In this document: in pieces, positions 44,348-54,248 of the stretch
Numbering within the stretch: position 1 is the stretch's first letter
Layout: each line of letters starts with the position of its first letter
Notes under the pieces: model-generated
What the model was told of the DNA's origin: nothing
Database searches by the model: none
Seen by the model: only the letters and a program-made list of their open reading frames with translations
Program-made: the position numbers and the translations under genes
NCBI GenBank assembly: GCA_902805845.1
Contig: CADCUI010000008.1
Location: 1-64,000, forward strand
From: an uncultured Nocardioidaceae bacterium
GTDB taxonomy: Bacteria; Actinomycetota; Actinomycetes; Propionibacteriales; Nocardioidaceae
Direction: 5' to 3'
Length of the DNA stretch: 64,000 bases

Positions 44348-45226
44348 TCAGATGCCCGGGCTGGGAGACACCTCGACCAGGTAGAAGAGCAGCAGCCAGG
44401 TCGGGGCGACCGTGGCGAGGAGCGAGTCGAGGCGGTCCATGATGCCGCCGTGCCCGGGGACCACCTGGGACATGTCCTTGATGCCCAGGTCGCGCTTGAT
44501 CACCGACTCGCAGAGGTCGCCGAGCGTCGCCGTTACCGCCGCCACCGCCCCGAGCACCACACCGACCCACCAGTCCCCGTCGAGGAGATGGTCCACGCTG
44601 AGCCAGCCGACGATCATGCAGGAGACGGCGGAACCGGCGAACCCCTCCCACGACTTCTTCGGCGAGATGACCGGCGACATGGGGTGCCGCCCGAACCGGA
44701 CCCCGGCGGCGTAGCCGCCGATGTCGGAGGCGATCGTGACCAGGATGAACGTGAGGACCCGCCAGACCCCGTCGTCGGCCCGCAGCAGCAGCACGACGAA
44801 GCCCGCGAGGAAGGGCAGGTAGACCGCGGTGAAGATCCCGGCGGTGGCGTCGCGGACGAACCCGTCGACACCTGCCCGGAGCCGCCACAGCATCACCGCC
44901 AGTGCGGTCACCGCCAACGCGGTGGCCAAGGGGGGTGCCCCGCCGTACCAGGCGCCGAAGAGCATGGCCACGGCGCCGGCGACGAGCGGCTCGAGGGCCA
45001 ACACGATGCCGCGGTGGGCGAACGCCCGACGGAGCTCCCAGATCCCCAGGCAGACGGCGGCCACGGCCAGGAACACGAACGGGAAGCCGTCGAGGGTCGC
45101 CAGGCAGACGGCGACGGCAGCGAGCAGGACCACCGCCGAGGCGACCGCGGCCGGAAGGTCGCGGCCTGCCCGGCTGGCCTTCGGCGCCGGCGAGGACGTG
45201 CCTGCGGGTCGCTCAGGGCTCGTCAT
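44348..45226 (-). CDS. cdsA: Phosphatidate cytidylyltransferase
   Basis: 292 aa from ATG 45226; the 528-aa track ORF is read-through. Multiple membrane helices and the CDP-diglyceride synthetase signature [29 protein letters not shown] are present near the C-terminus. It makes CDP-diacylglycerol for phospholipid synthesis at the membrane. Classical order rpsB-tsf-pyrH-frr-cdsA-rlmN. Confidence 0.95.
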   Translation of the reverse strand: MTSPERPAGTSSPAPKASRAGRDLPAAVASAVVLLAAVAVCLATLDGFPFVFLAVAAVCLGIWELRRAFAHRGIVLALEPLVAGAVAMLFGAWYGGAPPLATALAVTALAVMLWRLRAGVDGFVRDATAGIFTAVYLPFLAGFVVLLLRADDGVWRVLTFILVTIASDIGGYAAGVRFGRHPMSPVISPKKSWEGFAGSAVSCMIVGWLSVDHLLDGDWWVGVVLGAVAAVTATLGDLCESVIKRDLGIKDMSQVVPGHGGIMDRLDSLLATVAPTWLLLFYLVEVSPSPGI

Positions 45227-45252
45227 GGGTGCGCCGAGGGTGTGACGGCTGC

Positions 45253-45810
45253 TCAGACCTCGAGCAGCTCGGCCTCTTTGTGCTTGAGGAGGTCGTCGAT
45301 GGCGTCGACGTGCTTCTTGGTCAGCGCGTCGAGCCGCTTCTCGGCGCCGGTGACGTCGTCCTTGCCGACCTCGCCGTCCTTCTCGAGCCGGTCGAGCGCC
45401 TGCTTGGCGTGCCTGCGGATGTTGCGGACCGAGACCCGGCCCTCCTCCGCCTTGGTGCGCGCGAGCTTGATGTAGTCCTTGCGCCGCTCCTCGGTCAGCT
45501 CCGGCAGCACCACCCGGACCATGCGGCCGTCGTCGGTGGGGTTCACGCCCAGGTCGGAGTCGCGGATGGCCTTCTCGATCGCGGTCATCGCGCTCTGGTC
45601 GTAGGGGCTGATGAGGATGACCCGCGCCTCCGGCACGGTGAACGAGGCCAGCTGCTGCAAGGGCGTCGGGGTGCCGTAGTAGTCGGCGTTGATCTTGTGG
45701 AACATCGACGGGTGCGCCCGGCCGGTGCGGATGGCGGCGAAGTCCTCGCGGGTCACCGCGATGGCCTTGTCCATCTTCTGCTCGGCCTCTCGGAGGGTGT
45801 TGCTGATCAC
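45253..45810 (-). CDS. frr: Ribosome recycling factor
   Basis: 185 aa, GTG start with AAGGAG 9 nt upstream. REAEQKMDKAIAVTREDFAAIRTGRA at the N-terminus, NPTDDGRMVRVVLPELTEERRKDYIKLAR and NIRRHAKQALDRLEKDGEV are diagnostic. It splits post-termination ribosomes with EF-G. Confidence 0.97.
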   Translation of the reverse strand: MISNTLREAEQKMDKAIAVTREDFAAIRTGRAHPSMFHKINADYYGTPTPLQQLASFTVPEARVILISPYDQSAMTAIEKAIRDSDLGVNPTDDGRMVRVVLPELTEERRKDYIKLARTKAEEGRVSVRNIRRHAKQALDRLEKDGEVGKDDVTGAEKRLDALTKKHVDAIDDLLKHKEAELLEV

Positions 45811-45896
45811 CGTGCTGTGCTCCTTGTCGGGATGACGGAGGTCGTGGCCGCCGGCGTCGGGGTGATGTGCCTCGGCGTCGGCGTTGGGCGGGTCGG

Positions 45897-46613
45897 TCAG
45901 GCGTCCCGCGTGATCGTGGTGCCGATCTTCTCACCCTCGACGACGCGGGCGATGTTGCCGTGTTCGGAGAGGTTGAACACCACCATGTCGATGTGGTTGT
46001 CGCGGCACAGGCTGATCGAGGTCGCGTCCGCCACCTTGAGCCCTCGGGTGAGGAACTCGTCGTACGTCAGCTGGTCGAACTTCACCGCGTCCGCGTCGAC
46101 GTTCGGGTCGGCGTCGTAGACGCCGTCCACGCCCTGCTTGCCCATGAGGATCACCTGCGCACCCACCTCCAGGGCACGCTGGGCGGCCACGGTGTCGGTG
46201 GAGAAGTACGGCATGCCGGCGCCCGCCCCGAAGATGACCACCCGCCCCTTCTGCATGTGCCTGACCGCACGCCGGGGGATGTAGGGCTCGGCGACCTGGC
46301 CCATCGTGATCGCGGTCTGGACCCGGGTCTCGACGCCCTGCTTCTCGAGGAAGTCCTGTAGCGCCAGGCAGTTCATCACGGTCCCGAGCATGCCCATGTA
46401 GTCGGCGCGGGCGCGGTCCATGCCACGCTGCTGGAGCTCCGCGCCGCGGAAGAAGTTGCCGCCGCCGACCACGATCGCGACCTGGACACCGCTCCGGGCC
46501 ACGTCGGCGATCTCGTCGGCCATCGCGCTGACCACGTCGGGGTCGACGCCGACCCGGCCACCCCCGAAGACCTCACCCGAGAGCTTGAGCAGCACGCGCT
46601 TGTACGCCGTCAC
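45897..46613 (-). CDS. pyrH: UMP kinase
   Basis: 238 aa from GTG 46613, chosen because AGGAGG lies 5 nt upstream; the ATG at 46631 has no ribosome site and would add six residues. [49 protein letters not shown] and [14 protein letters not shown] are typical of bacterial UMP kinases of the amino-acid-kinase fold. It phosphorylates UMP for pyrimidine nucleotides. Confidence 0.96.
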   Translation of the reverse strand: MTAYKRVLLKLSGEVFGGGRVGVDPDVVSAMADEIADVARSGVQVAIVVGGGNFFRGAELQQRGMDRARADYMGMLGTVMNCLALQDFLEKQGVETRVQTAITMGQVAEPYIPRRAVRHMQKGRVVIFGAGAGMPYFSTDTVAAQRALEVGAQVILMGKQGVDGVYDADPNVDADAVKFDQLTYDEFLTRGLKVADATSISLCRDNHIDMVVFNLSEHGNIARVVEGEKIGTTITRDA

Positions 46614-46760
46614 CGAGACCTCCTGAGCCATCCGGGGGACGTCGTCACGTGCGGGAGGGCCGGTCGGTCGAGCGTGTGGTCGCTCCACCAACCGGCCCCC
46701 CGTCGCTTCGACGTCGTTGAACGAACCCTAGTCGATCCGTCACGGACCGCCGGATCGGCT

Positions 46761-47573
46761 TCAGGCGCCGACCTCGAAGCGGGCGAACCGCTTGACGGTG
46801 ACGCCGGCGTCGTCGAGCACCGCCTGCACCGACTTCTTGCTCTCGACGACCGAGGGCTGGTCCAGGAGCGCGACGTCCTTGAAGAACCCGTTCAGCCGGC
46901 CCTCGATGATCCTCGGCAGCGCCTGCTCCGGCTTGCCCTCCTCGCGGGCGGTGGCCTCGGCGATCTCGCGCTCCTTGGCGACGATGTCGGCGGGGACCTC
47001 GTCGCGGGAGACGTACGCCGGACGCATCGCGGCGACCTGCCTCGCCACGCCGCGCGCGGCCTCCTCGTCGTCACCGGTGTACTCGACGAGCACCCCGATC
47101 GTCGGGGGGAGGTCGGCGGCACGCCGGTGCAGGTAGGTCACCACGGGGGTCTCGAACACGGCCACGCGACCGAGCTCGATCTTCTCGCCGATCTTCACCG
47201 CGAGCCCCTCCACGGTCGCGCCCACCGTGGTGTCCCCCATGGGCGTCGCCTTGAGCGCCTCGGCGTCAGCCGGCTTGGCCTCCTCGGCCACCGCAGCGAT
47301 GCGCTGGGCGACCTCGACGAACTCGGGGCTCTTCGCGACGAAGTCGGTCTCGCTGTTGAGCTCGATCAGGGCCGGCCCGGACGAGGCCACGAGCCCGGCG
47401 CTCGCCGTACGCTCGGCAGCACGCTGCGCCGCCTTGCCGGCCCCCTTGACCCGCAGGAGCTCGACTGCCTTCTCGAGGTCGCCATCGGCCTCGGTCAGGG
47501 CCTTCTTGCAGTCCATCATCCCGGCCCCGGTGAGGTCCCGAAGCCGCTTGACGTCCGCAGCAGAGATAGTCAT
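46761..47573 (-). CDS. tsf: Elongation factor Ts
   Basis: 270 aa. UBA-like N-terminus [30 protein letters not shown], then [17 protein letters not shown] and the dimerisation subdomain. It exchanges GDP for GTP on EF-Tu. Cotranscribed with rpsB, 47 nt upstream. Confidence 0.97.
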   Translation of the reverse strand: MTISAADVKRLRDLTGAGMMDCKKALTEADGDLEKAVELLRVKGAGKAAQRAAERTASAGLVASSGPALIELNSETDFVAKSPEFVEVAQRIAAVAEEAKPADAEALKATPMGDTTVGATVEGLAVKIGEKIELGRVAVFETPVVTYLHRRAADLPPTIGVLVEYTGDDEEAARGVARQVAAMRPAYVSRDEVPADIVAKEREIAEATAREEGKPEQALPRIIEGRLNGFFKDVALLDQPSVVESKKSVQAVLDDAGVTVKRFARFEVGA

Positions 47574-47620
47574 GTCTGTCTCGTTCCTGGTGTGGATGAG
47601 CGTGGTTCGGACGGAAAGGC

Positions 47621-48706
47621 TCAGGACTGCTGCACGGCCGGCGCCGCGTCGGGCACCGTGTCAGGCGCCGTGTCAGCCGCCGTGTCGGTCGCCGTGTCAG
47701 CCGCTCCTGCGTCCGGCGCCGCGTCCGCCGCTGCGGCGGGCGCCGTGTCGGCTGCTGTGTCGACAGCGGTGTCGGCTCCGGTGTCGGCAGCCGGCACGGT
47801 CGCCGCCCCGTCCACCGGCGCGGCGGGCGGCTCGGTGGACTCGGCAGTCGAGCCGGTGGCCTCGGAGGCCGGGGTGTCGGTGGTCGCCGGGTCGCCCCCG
47901 GTCGCCACGACCGCGGCTTCCTCCGCCTGACCGCCCAGGAGCTCGCGCTCCCACTCCGGGAGCGGCTCCTCGGCGCCGAGCTCGGCGCCGACCTCGGCCT
48001 CACCGGTGCGCACGCCCGCACGGGCCATCAGCCCGTCGGCGACCGCGTCGGCGACCACCCGGGTGAGCAACGACACCGCGCGGATCGCGTCGTCGTTGCC
48101 CGGGATCGGGAAGTCGACCTCGTCGGGGTCGCAGTTGGTGTCGAGGATGCCGACGATCGGGATGCGCAGCTTGCGCGCCTCCTCGATCGCCAGGTGCTCC
48201 TTCTTGGTGTCGACCACCCAGATCGCGCCCGGCGTACGGGCCATGTCCCTGATGCCGCCCAGCGTCTTGTCGAGCTTGTCGCGCTCCCGCTTCATCTGCA
48301 GGAGCTCCTTCTTGGTGCGACCGGAGCCGGCGACGTTGTCGAAGTCGAGCTCGTCGAGCTCCTTGAGCCGGTTGATCCGCTGGTGGACGGTGGCGAAGTT
48401 GGTCAGCATCCCGCCGAGCCAGCGCTGGTTGACGTAGGGCATCCCGACCCGTGTCGCCTGCTCGGAGATCGACTCCTGGGCCTGCTTCTTGGTGCCGACG
48501 AACATCACGGTGCCGCCGCGGGCGACGGTGTCCTTGATGTAGGCGTAGGCACGGTCGATGTAGGCAAGCGACTGCTGCAGGTCGATGATGTAGATGCCGT
48601 TGCGCTCGGTCATGATGAAGCGCTTCATCTTGGGGTTCCACCGACGGGTCTGGTGCCCGAAGTGGACGCCGCTCTCGAGGAGCTGGCGCATGGTGACGAC
48701 GGCCAT
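47621..48706 (-). CDS. rpsB: 30S ribosomal protein S2 with long acidic Ala/Thr/Asp tail
   Basis: 361 aa; the S2 body ([19 protein letters not shown] ... [13 protein letters not shown]) ends near residue 230. The remaining ~130 residues are low complexity and acidic, with repeated DTAADTAPD-like units. S2 usually has 240-300 residues, so the tail is unusually long. It assembles late on the 30S and recruits S1-type functions. First gene of rpsB-tsf-pyrH-frr. Confidence 0.95.
   Translation of the reverse strand: MAVVTMRQLLESGVHFGHQTRRWNPKMKRFIMTERNGIYIIDLQQSLAYIDRAYAYIKDTVARGGTVMFVGTKKQAQESISEQATRVGMPYVNQRWLGGMLTNFATVHQRINRLKELDELDFDNVAGSGRTKKELLQMKRERDKLDKTLGGIRDMARTPGAIWVVDTKKEHLAIEEARKLRIPIVGILDTNCDPDEVDFPIPGNDDAIRAVSLLTRVVADAVADGLMARAGVRTGEAEVGAELGAEEPLPEWERELLGGQAEEAAVVATGGDPATTDTPASEATGSTAESTEPPAAPVDGAATVPAADTGADTAVDTAADTAPAAAADAAPDAGAADTATDTAADTAPDTVPDAAPAVQQS
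47630..47810 (-). repeat. Short imperfect repeats in the rpsB tail
   Basis: Repeated gtgtcggcc/gccgtgtcagc-type units encode alternating DTA, DAA and PDT tripeptides at the S2 C-terminus. Replication slippage is a likely source. Confidence 0.75.
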
Positions 48707-49143
48707 GGCCTTCGACTCTCTTTCTGCGTGACGCCCCGCACGCTGCCGCGGCGGCCCGCCGGAATTTCAGGGCTCCGCCCTGGTCCCGCCAAGCCGCACG
48801 GCGCCGTGACCGGCGTCTGTCCGGTTGTCGCAGACCGCGGTGTTGCGGCCTGCCCTGACGCCCGGCGAGAGCCCCACCCGCCGGTGTCCGGGGACACTGG
48901 CGGGACCGAGGTGCTCTGCCCGCAGGCCCGACGGTCAGGTCGGACACGGCGCGGTTGGACGGGCGTGCGATAGTCGACGCGCTTGCGCACGTCGCCACCG
49001 GCGATGCTATCGCGGATGCGAAGCGGGACGAAACCGGCGACCGCCCGGCCGCTCGCTCTTCACCCGGCTCGCTGACCCCTCGTTCTCCACCGCGCCGCTG
49101 CCGGCGGTGGTGAGGGTGACCGGACCCGAGGAGTCTCTCGGCG
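48707..49143. other. 437-bp divergent intergenic region upstream of rpsB and the M23 gene
   Basis: Must contain the rpsB promoter and leader. A plus-strand TTGCGC-16-TGCTAT (around 48980-49015) could drive the peptidase gene. Short dyads such as GTGTCC/GGACAC (about 48886-48903) are seen. No gene or known S2 leader structure could be assigned. Confidence 0.5.
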
Positions 49144-49764
49144 ATGCGCCCCCTCGTCCTCCTCCCCGTCACGCTGCTCCTGGCCGCCCTCGGCCCCGCT
49201 GCCCCGGCCATCGGCGAGCCACGCGGCCGGTGGCCGCTCGCTCCTCAGCCCGCGGTCGTCACCGGCTTCGACCCGCCCGACGTGCGGTGGGGCAGCGGCC
49301 ATCGCGGGGTGGACCTCGCCGGCAGGGTCGACCAGCCCGTGCGTGCCGCCCTGCCGGGAACCGTGTCGTTCACGGGGCGGGTCGCTGGTGTGGCCGTGGT
49401 CGTGGTGGACCACGGCGACACCCGCACCACCTACCAGCCGGTCGCCGGAGCAGTGCCTCGTGGCACGCCGGTGACAGCGGGCGAGGTGATCGGCCGGCTG
49501 CAGTGGTTCGGCACCCACTGCCTGCCCGCAGCCTGTCTCCACTGGGGCTGGCTGCGCGGCAGTGAGTACCTCGACCCACTCCTCCTCGTCGGCGCAGCCC
49601 CCGGCCCGGTCCGACTCCTCCCCTTGCACGACCCCTGGGCCGCGTCGCCGTACGAGCTCGGGGCTCGGCCGGCCGCCCCTGGCCTGACCGCACCTGGGCT
49701 GAGCGCACCTGAGCGAGGACCGTGGCCACCTCACCCCATGCTCCTCACCTGGCCCTCCCCCTGA
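49144..49764 (+). CDS. M23-family peptidoglycan endopeptidase-like secreted protein
   Basis: 206 aa with a signal peptide (MRPLVLLPVTLLLAALGPAAPA). The LytM domain has GHRGVDLAG for the first His/Asp metal pair and LHWGWLRG near the end. The usual HxH is CLH, so the first (general-base) His is Cys; I recall this form in some actinobacterial relatives. It may be a weakly active or regulatory cell-wall protein. GAGGAG lies 10 nt upstream. Repeated TAPGL/SAP units occur at the C-terminus. Confidence 0.8.
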   Translation: MRPLVLLPVTLLLAALGPAAPAIGEPRGRWPLAPQPAVVTGFDPPDVRWGSGHRGVDLAGRVDQPVRAALPGTVSFTGRVAGVAVVVVDHGDTRTTYQPVAGAVPRGTPVTAGEVIGRLQWFGTHCLPAACLHWGWLRGSEYLDPLLLVGAAPGPVRLLPLHDPWAASPYELGARPAAPGLTAPGLSAPERGPWPPHPMLLTWPSP

Positions 49765-49765
49765 G

Positions 49766-49858
49766 CCGACCCGCCCTCGATGTCTGGCCGACCCGCCCCG
49801 GATGTCTGGCCGACCCGCCCTTCATGCAGGCAACGCCCTGCATGAAGGGCGGGTCGGC
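49766..49858. repeat. Dispersed intergenic repeat, copy 4 (two units plus hairpin)
   Basis: Two 22-bp units (49766-49787, 49788-49809), then a hairpin with 22-bp perfect arms (49809-49830 and 49837-49858; core GACCCGCCCTTCATGCAGG) and loop CAACGC. Lies between the convergent M23 and xerC stops and could end transcription of both. Confidence 0.9.
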
Positions 49859-49868
49859 ACGGTGGGGG

Positions 49869-50873
49869 TCAGGCGCGCGGGTGCGCCTGCTGGTACGCAG
49901 CCCGCAGCCGGTCCGCGGTTACGTGGGTGTAGATCTGCGTCGTGGCGAGCGACGCGTGCCCGAGCAGCTCCTGGACGCTCCGGAGGTCGGCACCGCCCTC
50001 GAGCAGATGCGTCGCGGCGGTGTGTCGCAACCCGTGCGGTCCCACGTCGACCGCACCCGGCACCTCGCGCAACCGGGCGTGCACCAGCGCCCGCACCGCC
50101 CGCTGGTCGATCCGGCCACCTCGTGCGCCGAGGAACAGCGCAGCTCCCGAGCCTGGCCGCGCGAGACCCGGCCGTGCCCTGCGCAGCCAGCTGTCGAGCG
50201 CGACGCGGGCCGGAGCTCCGAAGGGCACCGACCGCTCCTTGCGGCCCTTCCCGAACACCCGCACCACCCGGCGCTCGTGGTCGACGTCGTCCACGTCCAG
50301 CCCGCACAGCTCACCGACCCGGATGCCCGTCGCGTAGAGCAGCTCGAGGACGGCCAGGTCGCGTACTCCCACGGGACCCCGGCTCGACGCCCGCTCGGCC
50401 GCGGCGTCGAGCAGGAGCCTGACGTCGTCGTGGCGCAGCGCCGCCGGCAGCGGACGATGCGCCTTCGGCGACGCGAGCGCGGCGCCGGCATCGGTGGCGC
50501 AGCGCCCGGTCCGGGTCAGCCAGGCGGTGAAGACCCGCGCCGCCGTGGCACGGCGCGCGATCGTGGTCCGGCTCTTCCCCAGCGTCTGTTCGCGGGCGAG
50601 CCAGCTGCGCAGCACGCGCAGGTCGATCTCCGCGGGCGTCGTGTGGCCGAGCGCGGCACCGTGACCCAACATCGACTCGACGTCGCCGAGGTAGGCCCGC
50701 ACGGTGTGAGCACTCAGGTTGCGCTCGACCGCCAGGTGTCGTTCGTAGTCCTCGACGGCCGACGCCATCGCCGGCGGCAGACCCTGGTCGACGACGTCGT
50801 CACCGGCCACCGCGTCGAGACCCTTGTCGGGGAGCGCGGTGTCGTCGGCGATGCTCGGGTCCACCGAAGCCAC
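49869..50873 (-). CDS. xerC: Tyrosine recombinase XerC-like
   Basis: 334 aa from GTG 50873, chosen because TACCCT lies 6 nt upstream (leaderless); the track start 14 codons earlier has no signal. SAM-like N-terminal domain (VEDYERHLAVERNLSAHTVRAYLGDV), catalytic Arg in TGIRVGELCGL, Lys in FGKGRKERSVP, HGLRHTAATHLL, GHASLATTQIYTHV (His and Tyr). Resolves chromosome dimers at dif. Located beside dprA as in other actinobacteria. Confidence 0.93.
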   Translation of the reverse strand: MASVDPSIADDTALPDKGLDAVAGDDVVDQGLPPAMASAVEDYERHLAVERNLSAHTVRAYLGDVESMLGHGAALGHTTPAEIDLRVLRSWLAREQTLGKSRTTIARRATAARVFTAWLTRTGRCATDAGAALASPKAHRPLPAALRHDDVRLLLDAAAERASSRGPVGVRDLAVLELLYATGIRVGELCGLDVDDVDHERRVVRVFGKGRKERSVPFGAPARVALDSWLRRARPGLARPGSGAALFLGARGGRIDQRAVRALVHARLREVPGAVDVGPHGLRHTAATHLLEGGADLRSVQELLGHASLATTQIYTHVTADRLRAAYQQAHPRA

Positions 50874-50961
50874 GTCGTCAGGGTAGGGACTCGGGGTGCG
50901 AGCAGGGGGCGCCACGCCCGCTGGCTCGGCGCCGGCTCGGCCCGTGCCTGCTCCGGCCGGC

Positions 50962-52149
50962 TCACCAGCCGGGCAGGTCGCCCGAGCGCCGCCACCGACC
51001 GTCCCCGGTCACCCATCCCTGGGCCCGCAGCCGCACGAGCGCGTCCAGCACCGTCGTCGTCGCCAGGCCCGCCGTGCGCGCGACCGAGGAGGTGGTCGCG
51101 GGCTGGGCGAGGGGCACCGCCTCCAGCACCCGGGTCTCGGTGGCGTCGAGCCGGTCCCGCGCTGTCTCCGGAGTCCTCGGCCGGCTGGTCATGTGCCGGC
51201 CGGCCGGTGAGACCACCTCGAGCACGTGCTCGCCTCGGGTCACCAGCAGCCCGCCGCCGGTCCGGATGAGCTCGTGGGCGCCCTCGGACGGCGCACTCGT
51301 GACCGGTCCGGGGACCGCCATCAGGACCCGGTTCAGCCGCATCGCCCAGTTGGCGGTGTTGAGGGCACCGCTGCGCACCGCAGCCTCCACGACGACGGTG
51401 CCGGTCGTCATCGCCGCGATCAGCCGGTTGCGGCTCAGGAATCGCACGCGCGTCGGCGCGCAACCGGGTCGCAGCTCCGAGACCACCGCGCCCACCTCGC
51501 CGATCAGGTCGAGCAGACCCCGGTGCGCGCTCGGGTATGCCCGGTCGACGCCGCAGGCCAGGACCGCGATCGTCCGTCCCCGCGCGGCGAGCGCTCCCCG
51601 GTGCGCCGCCTGGTCGATGCCGAACGCTGCCCCGGAGACGACGGCGACACCGCTTCCTGCCAGCTCGGCGCCCAGGTCCGCCGCGACCGTGGTGCCGTAC
51701 GACGTCGCCGAGCGGGAGCCCACGACCGCCACGGACTCCCGGACCGCCTCGTCCAGCGACAGCGGTCCCTTGACCCAGAGACCGAGCGGGACCCCGGTGA
51801 GGGCGTTCAACGGCTCGCAGTGACGCAGGTCGTCGAGGCGTCCCGGCCACTCGGGGTCGCCGGGCACCAGGAACCGGATGCCCTGCCCGGTGGCCTCGGC
51901 CAGCAGCGACTCCGGATGCACCGCGGCGAGCCGCTCAGCCGTCTCGCTGCGCAGCCCTGCCAGGTCGGTGTCGGCGTCGAGCCGCTCTCGGAGCTCGACG
52001 GCACCCAACAACGCGACCAGCCGGGCGACGCGGGGGTCACCGGGCTCGGTGATCGCGTTCAACGCGGCTCGGGCCAACCGCTCCTCGTGCGGCACCGGGA
52101 CGGTCGACGGCTCCTCCTCGCCACGGATCGGCAGCTCCCTGTCGGTCAC
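50962..52149 (-). CDS. dprA: DNA-processing protein DprA
   Basis: 395 aa. Rossmann core with SVAVVGSRSATSYG, SGAAFGIDQAAHRGAL, ACGVDRAYPSAHRGL and FLSRNRLIAAMTTGTVVVEA; a winged-helix C-terminal domain (about 325-395). DprA loads RecA onto incoming single-stranded DNA. GTG start overlaps the comM stop (GTGA). Confidence 0.94.
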   Translation of the reverse strand: MTDRELPIRGEEEPSTVPVPHEERLARAALNAITEPGDPRVARLVALLGAVELRERLDADTDLAGLRSETAERLAAVHPESLLAEATGQGIRFLVPGDPEWPGRLDDLRHCEPLNALTGVPLGLWVKGPLSLDEAVRESVAVVGSRSATSYGTTVAADLGAELAGSGVAVVSGAAFGIDQAAHRGALAARGRTIAVLACGVDRAYPSAHRGLLDLIGEVGAVVSELRPGCAPTRVRFLSRNRLIAAMTTGTVVVEAAVRSGALNTANWAMRLNRVLMAVPGPVTSAPSEGAHELIRTGGGLLVTRGEHVLEVVSPAGRHMTSRPRTPETARDRLDATETRVLEAVPLAQPATTSSVARTAGLATTTVLDALVRLRAQGWVTGDGRWRRSGDLPGW

Positions 52150-53744
52150 CGCCCGGCCGCCTGGAGGAACGTCGCCGGCAACGGCTCACCGCCGCGCAGC
52201 CGCAACGCCAGGTCGGCCGCCGCGTCATCCGGCCCCTCGAGCCCCCACAGGTCGGCCAGCGTCCACGCCAACCGATGCACCCTCGCGGCTCCACGGCGGG
52301 TGACACGCCCGTCGCGGAGGTGCTCGTCGACCAGGTGCTGCGCCGGCCCCGGCAGCGGCCACCTCGCCGACAGCACGGGACCCGGCACGTCGGCGTTGAC
52401 CCGCCACGCGGTCCCCTCGTAACGCCGCCGCTGCCGTTCGCGTGCCGCCGAGACCCTCTCGCGCACCGCCGCAGACGGCTCCGGGTGAGACAGCGGGTCG
52501 TGGAGCTCGTAGGGCTTCAGCGGTGCGATGTGCCGGGTGATGTCGATCCGGTCGGTCACCGGGCCGCTGATCCGGTCACGGTAGGTGCGGCGGCGGACCT
52601 CTCCACAGGTGCACCGGCTCTCCCGGGCGTCGGAGTGGTAGTCGCCGCAGGGGCAGGGATTGCAGGCGAGCACCACCATGGTCCTGGCCGGGAACGTGGC
52701 CACCTCATCACCACGGGCGATCGTGACCTCCCCGTGCTCGAGCGGCTGCCGGAGCGCGTCGATGATGTCGATGCTGAAGAGCGGGAACTCGTCGAGGAAC
52801 AGGACGCCGTGGAGGGCCCGGCTGATCTCGCCGGGATGGACCCGGCCGGTGCCGCCGCCGAGCACGCTGACCTTCGTCGCCGAGTGGTGCGGTGCCCGGA
52901 AGGGCGGCCGCCGCCGCGACGCCGAGCCGGCAAGCACACCGCCGACGTCGCCGGACAGCGAGTGCACCGCGCTGAGCTCCAGGGACTCCGCGACGGTGAG
53001 GTCGGGCAACAGCCCGGGGAGCCGCTCGGCCAGGGTCGTCTTGCCGGCGCCCTTGGGGCCGCTGAGCATGAGGTGGTGGCCGCCGGCCGCGGCGACCTCG
53101 AGGGCGAGCCGGCCGTCCCCCATCCCGTGCACGTCGGCCAGGTCGAGGTCGTCGGCTCGCCGCTCACCCCGCCAGCTGAGAACGTTGCCGCTGGCCTGCA
53201 GCGGCACCGGAGGAGCGTCGGGGACGTCCTTGCCGGCAACGACCGCAACGGCCTGCTGCAGCGACCGCACTCCCTGGGCCGTCATCCCGGGCACCAGCTG
53301 CGCCTCGTCGACGTGGACGTCGGGCACCAGCACCCGGCTGCAGCCGTGCGCCCGAGCCGCCATGACCATCGGCAGCACCCCCTGCACCGCCCGGAGCCGG
53401 CCGTCGAGGGTCAGCTCACCGAGCATCACGATGCCGTCGAGCCTGCTCTTGTCGACGACGTCGGCTGCTGCCAGGACCGCCATCGCGATGGCCAGGTCGA
53501 GGTGGGGTCCCCGCTTCGGAAGGTCCGCCGGTGACAACAGGATCGTCACCCGGCGCGTGGTCGGCCAGTCGAAGCCGCTGTTGGTGATCGCGGTGCGGCA
53601 CCGGTCACGGGCCTCGTTGACCGACGCGTCGGGGCGGCCGACCATCGTGGTGCTGATCAGCCCCTGGCTGACGTCGGCCTGCACGTCGATGACATGCCCG
53701 GTGACGCCGGTGAGCGTGACGGTTCTCGCGGTGGCCCACGGCAT
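52146..53744 (-). CDS. comM: YifB/ComM family Mg-chelatase-like ATPase
   Basis: 532 aa from ATG 53744 (MPWATARTVTLTGV). N-terminal Lon-substrate-like domain (SVNEARDRCRTAITNSGFDWP), Walker A GPKGAGKTTLAERLPG, FRAPHHSATKVSVLGGG, LFLDEFPLF (Walker B), and a Cys cluster CNPCPCGDYHSDARESRCTC. ComM is a helicase that aids branch migration during natural transformation. Start overlaps the yraN stop (TGATG). With dprA it forms a DNA-uptake pair, although no com pilus genes are present. Confidence 0.94.
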   Translation of the reverse strand: MPWATARTVTLTGVTGHVIDVQADVSQGLISTTMVGRPDASVNEARDRCRTAITNSGFDWPTTRRVTILLSPADLPKRGPHLDLAIAMAVLAAADVVDKSRLDGIVMLGELTLDGRLRAVQGVLPMVMAARAHGCSRVLVPDVHVDEAQLVPGMTAQGVRSLQQAVAVVAGKDVPDAPPVPLQASGNVLSWRGERRADDLDLADVHGMGDGRLALEVAAAGGHHLMLSGPKGAGKTTLAERLPGLLPDLTVAESLELSAVHSLSGDVGGVLAGSASRRRPPFRAPHHSATKVSVLGGGTGRVHPGEISRALHGVLFLDEFPLFSIDIIDALRQPLEHGEVTIARGDEVATFPARTMVVLACNPCPCGDYHSDARESRCTCGEVRRRTYRDRISGPVTDRIDITRHIAPLKPYELHDPLSHPEPSAAVRERVSAARERQRRRYEGTAWRVNADVPGPVLSARWPLPGPAQHLVDEHLRDGRVTRRGAARVHRLAWTLADLWGLEGPDDAAADLALRLRGGEPLPATFLQAAGR

Positions 53745-54109
53745 CAGCCGACGCCTCTCACGTGCTCGACGCGGTCCTCGCCGCCGGCGTCGAGCCGCAC
53801 GCCGACGAGATCGAGCCGGACGTGCTCGGCGTGCACCTGGTGCTCGCGCATCCACCGCGCGGCGAGCCGCCGCAACCGCGCCACCTTGGCATGGGTGACC
53901 GCCTCGAGCGGGGCGCCGAACGCCGCCGTCGCGCGCGTCTTGACCTCGCAGACGACCAGGACGCGGCCGTCCCTGAGCACCAAGTCCACCTCACCGATCT
54001 CGCACCGCCAGTTCCGGTCGAGGACCACCATCCCCTGCTCCACCAGGTAGCGGGCCGCGCAAGCCTCGCCGTACCCGCCGGTGGCGAGCCGTTGTCGTGC
54101 CGTCGTCAT
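53744..54109 (-). CDS. yraN: YraN family endonuclease-like protein (UPF0102)
   Basis: 121 aa from ATG 54109, with AGGAGG 7 nt upstream. RxxxGxYGE..A..YL pattern (RQRLATGGYGEACAARYLVEQG), then GEVDLVLRDGRVLVVCEVKTR, the Holliday-junction-resolvase-like D...E.K motif. Role unknown. Upstream of comM in the usual order. Confidence 0.92.
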   Translation of the reverse strand: MTTARQRLATGGYGEACAARYLVEQGMVVLDRNWRCEIGEVDLVLRDGRVLVVCEVKTRATAAFGAPLEAVTHAKVARLRRLAARWMREHQVHAEHVRLDLVGVRLDAGGEDRVEHVRGVG

Positions 54110-54248
54110 CCACGCACCTCCTGGCACGAGGATCCGGTGGATCAGCCCCGACCGCCGAAGGCGGGCGCGGTGCTGTGGAGGGCGTACGCCGATCAGGAAG
54201 CTGTGCAAACCTTCCGGCGCGCGGGGAGCGCGACCGACGACGCCGGCC

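Noticed and set aside
49869-50873. XerC-like recombinase as integrase of a mobile element
   Set aside because: Sits in the conserved xerC-dprA-comM order without att-like repeats or phage genes; a housekeeping recombinase is more likely.
52146-53744. comM-dprA as evidence of full natural competence
   Set aside because: Both genes are widespread housekeeping genes in actinobacteria, and no DNA-uptake pilus or ComEC gene is in the window.
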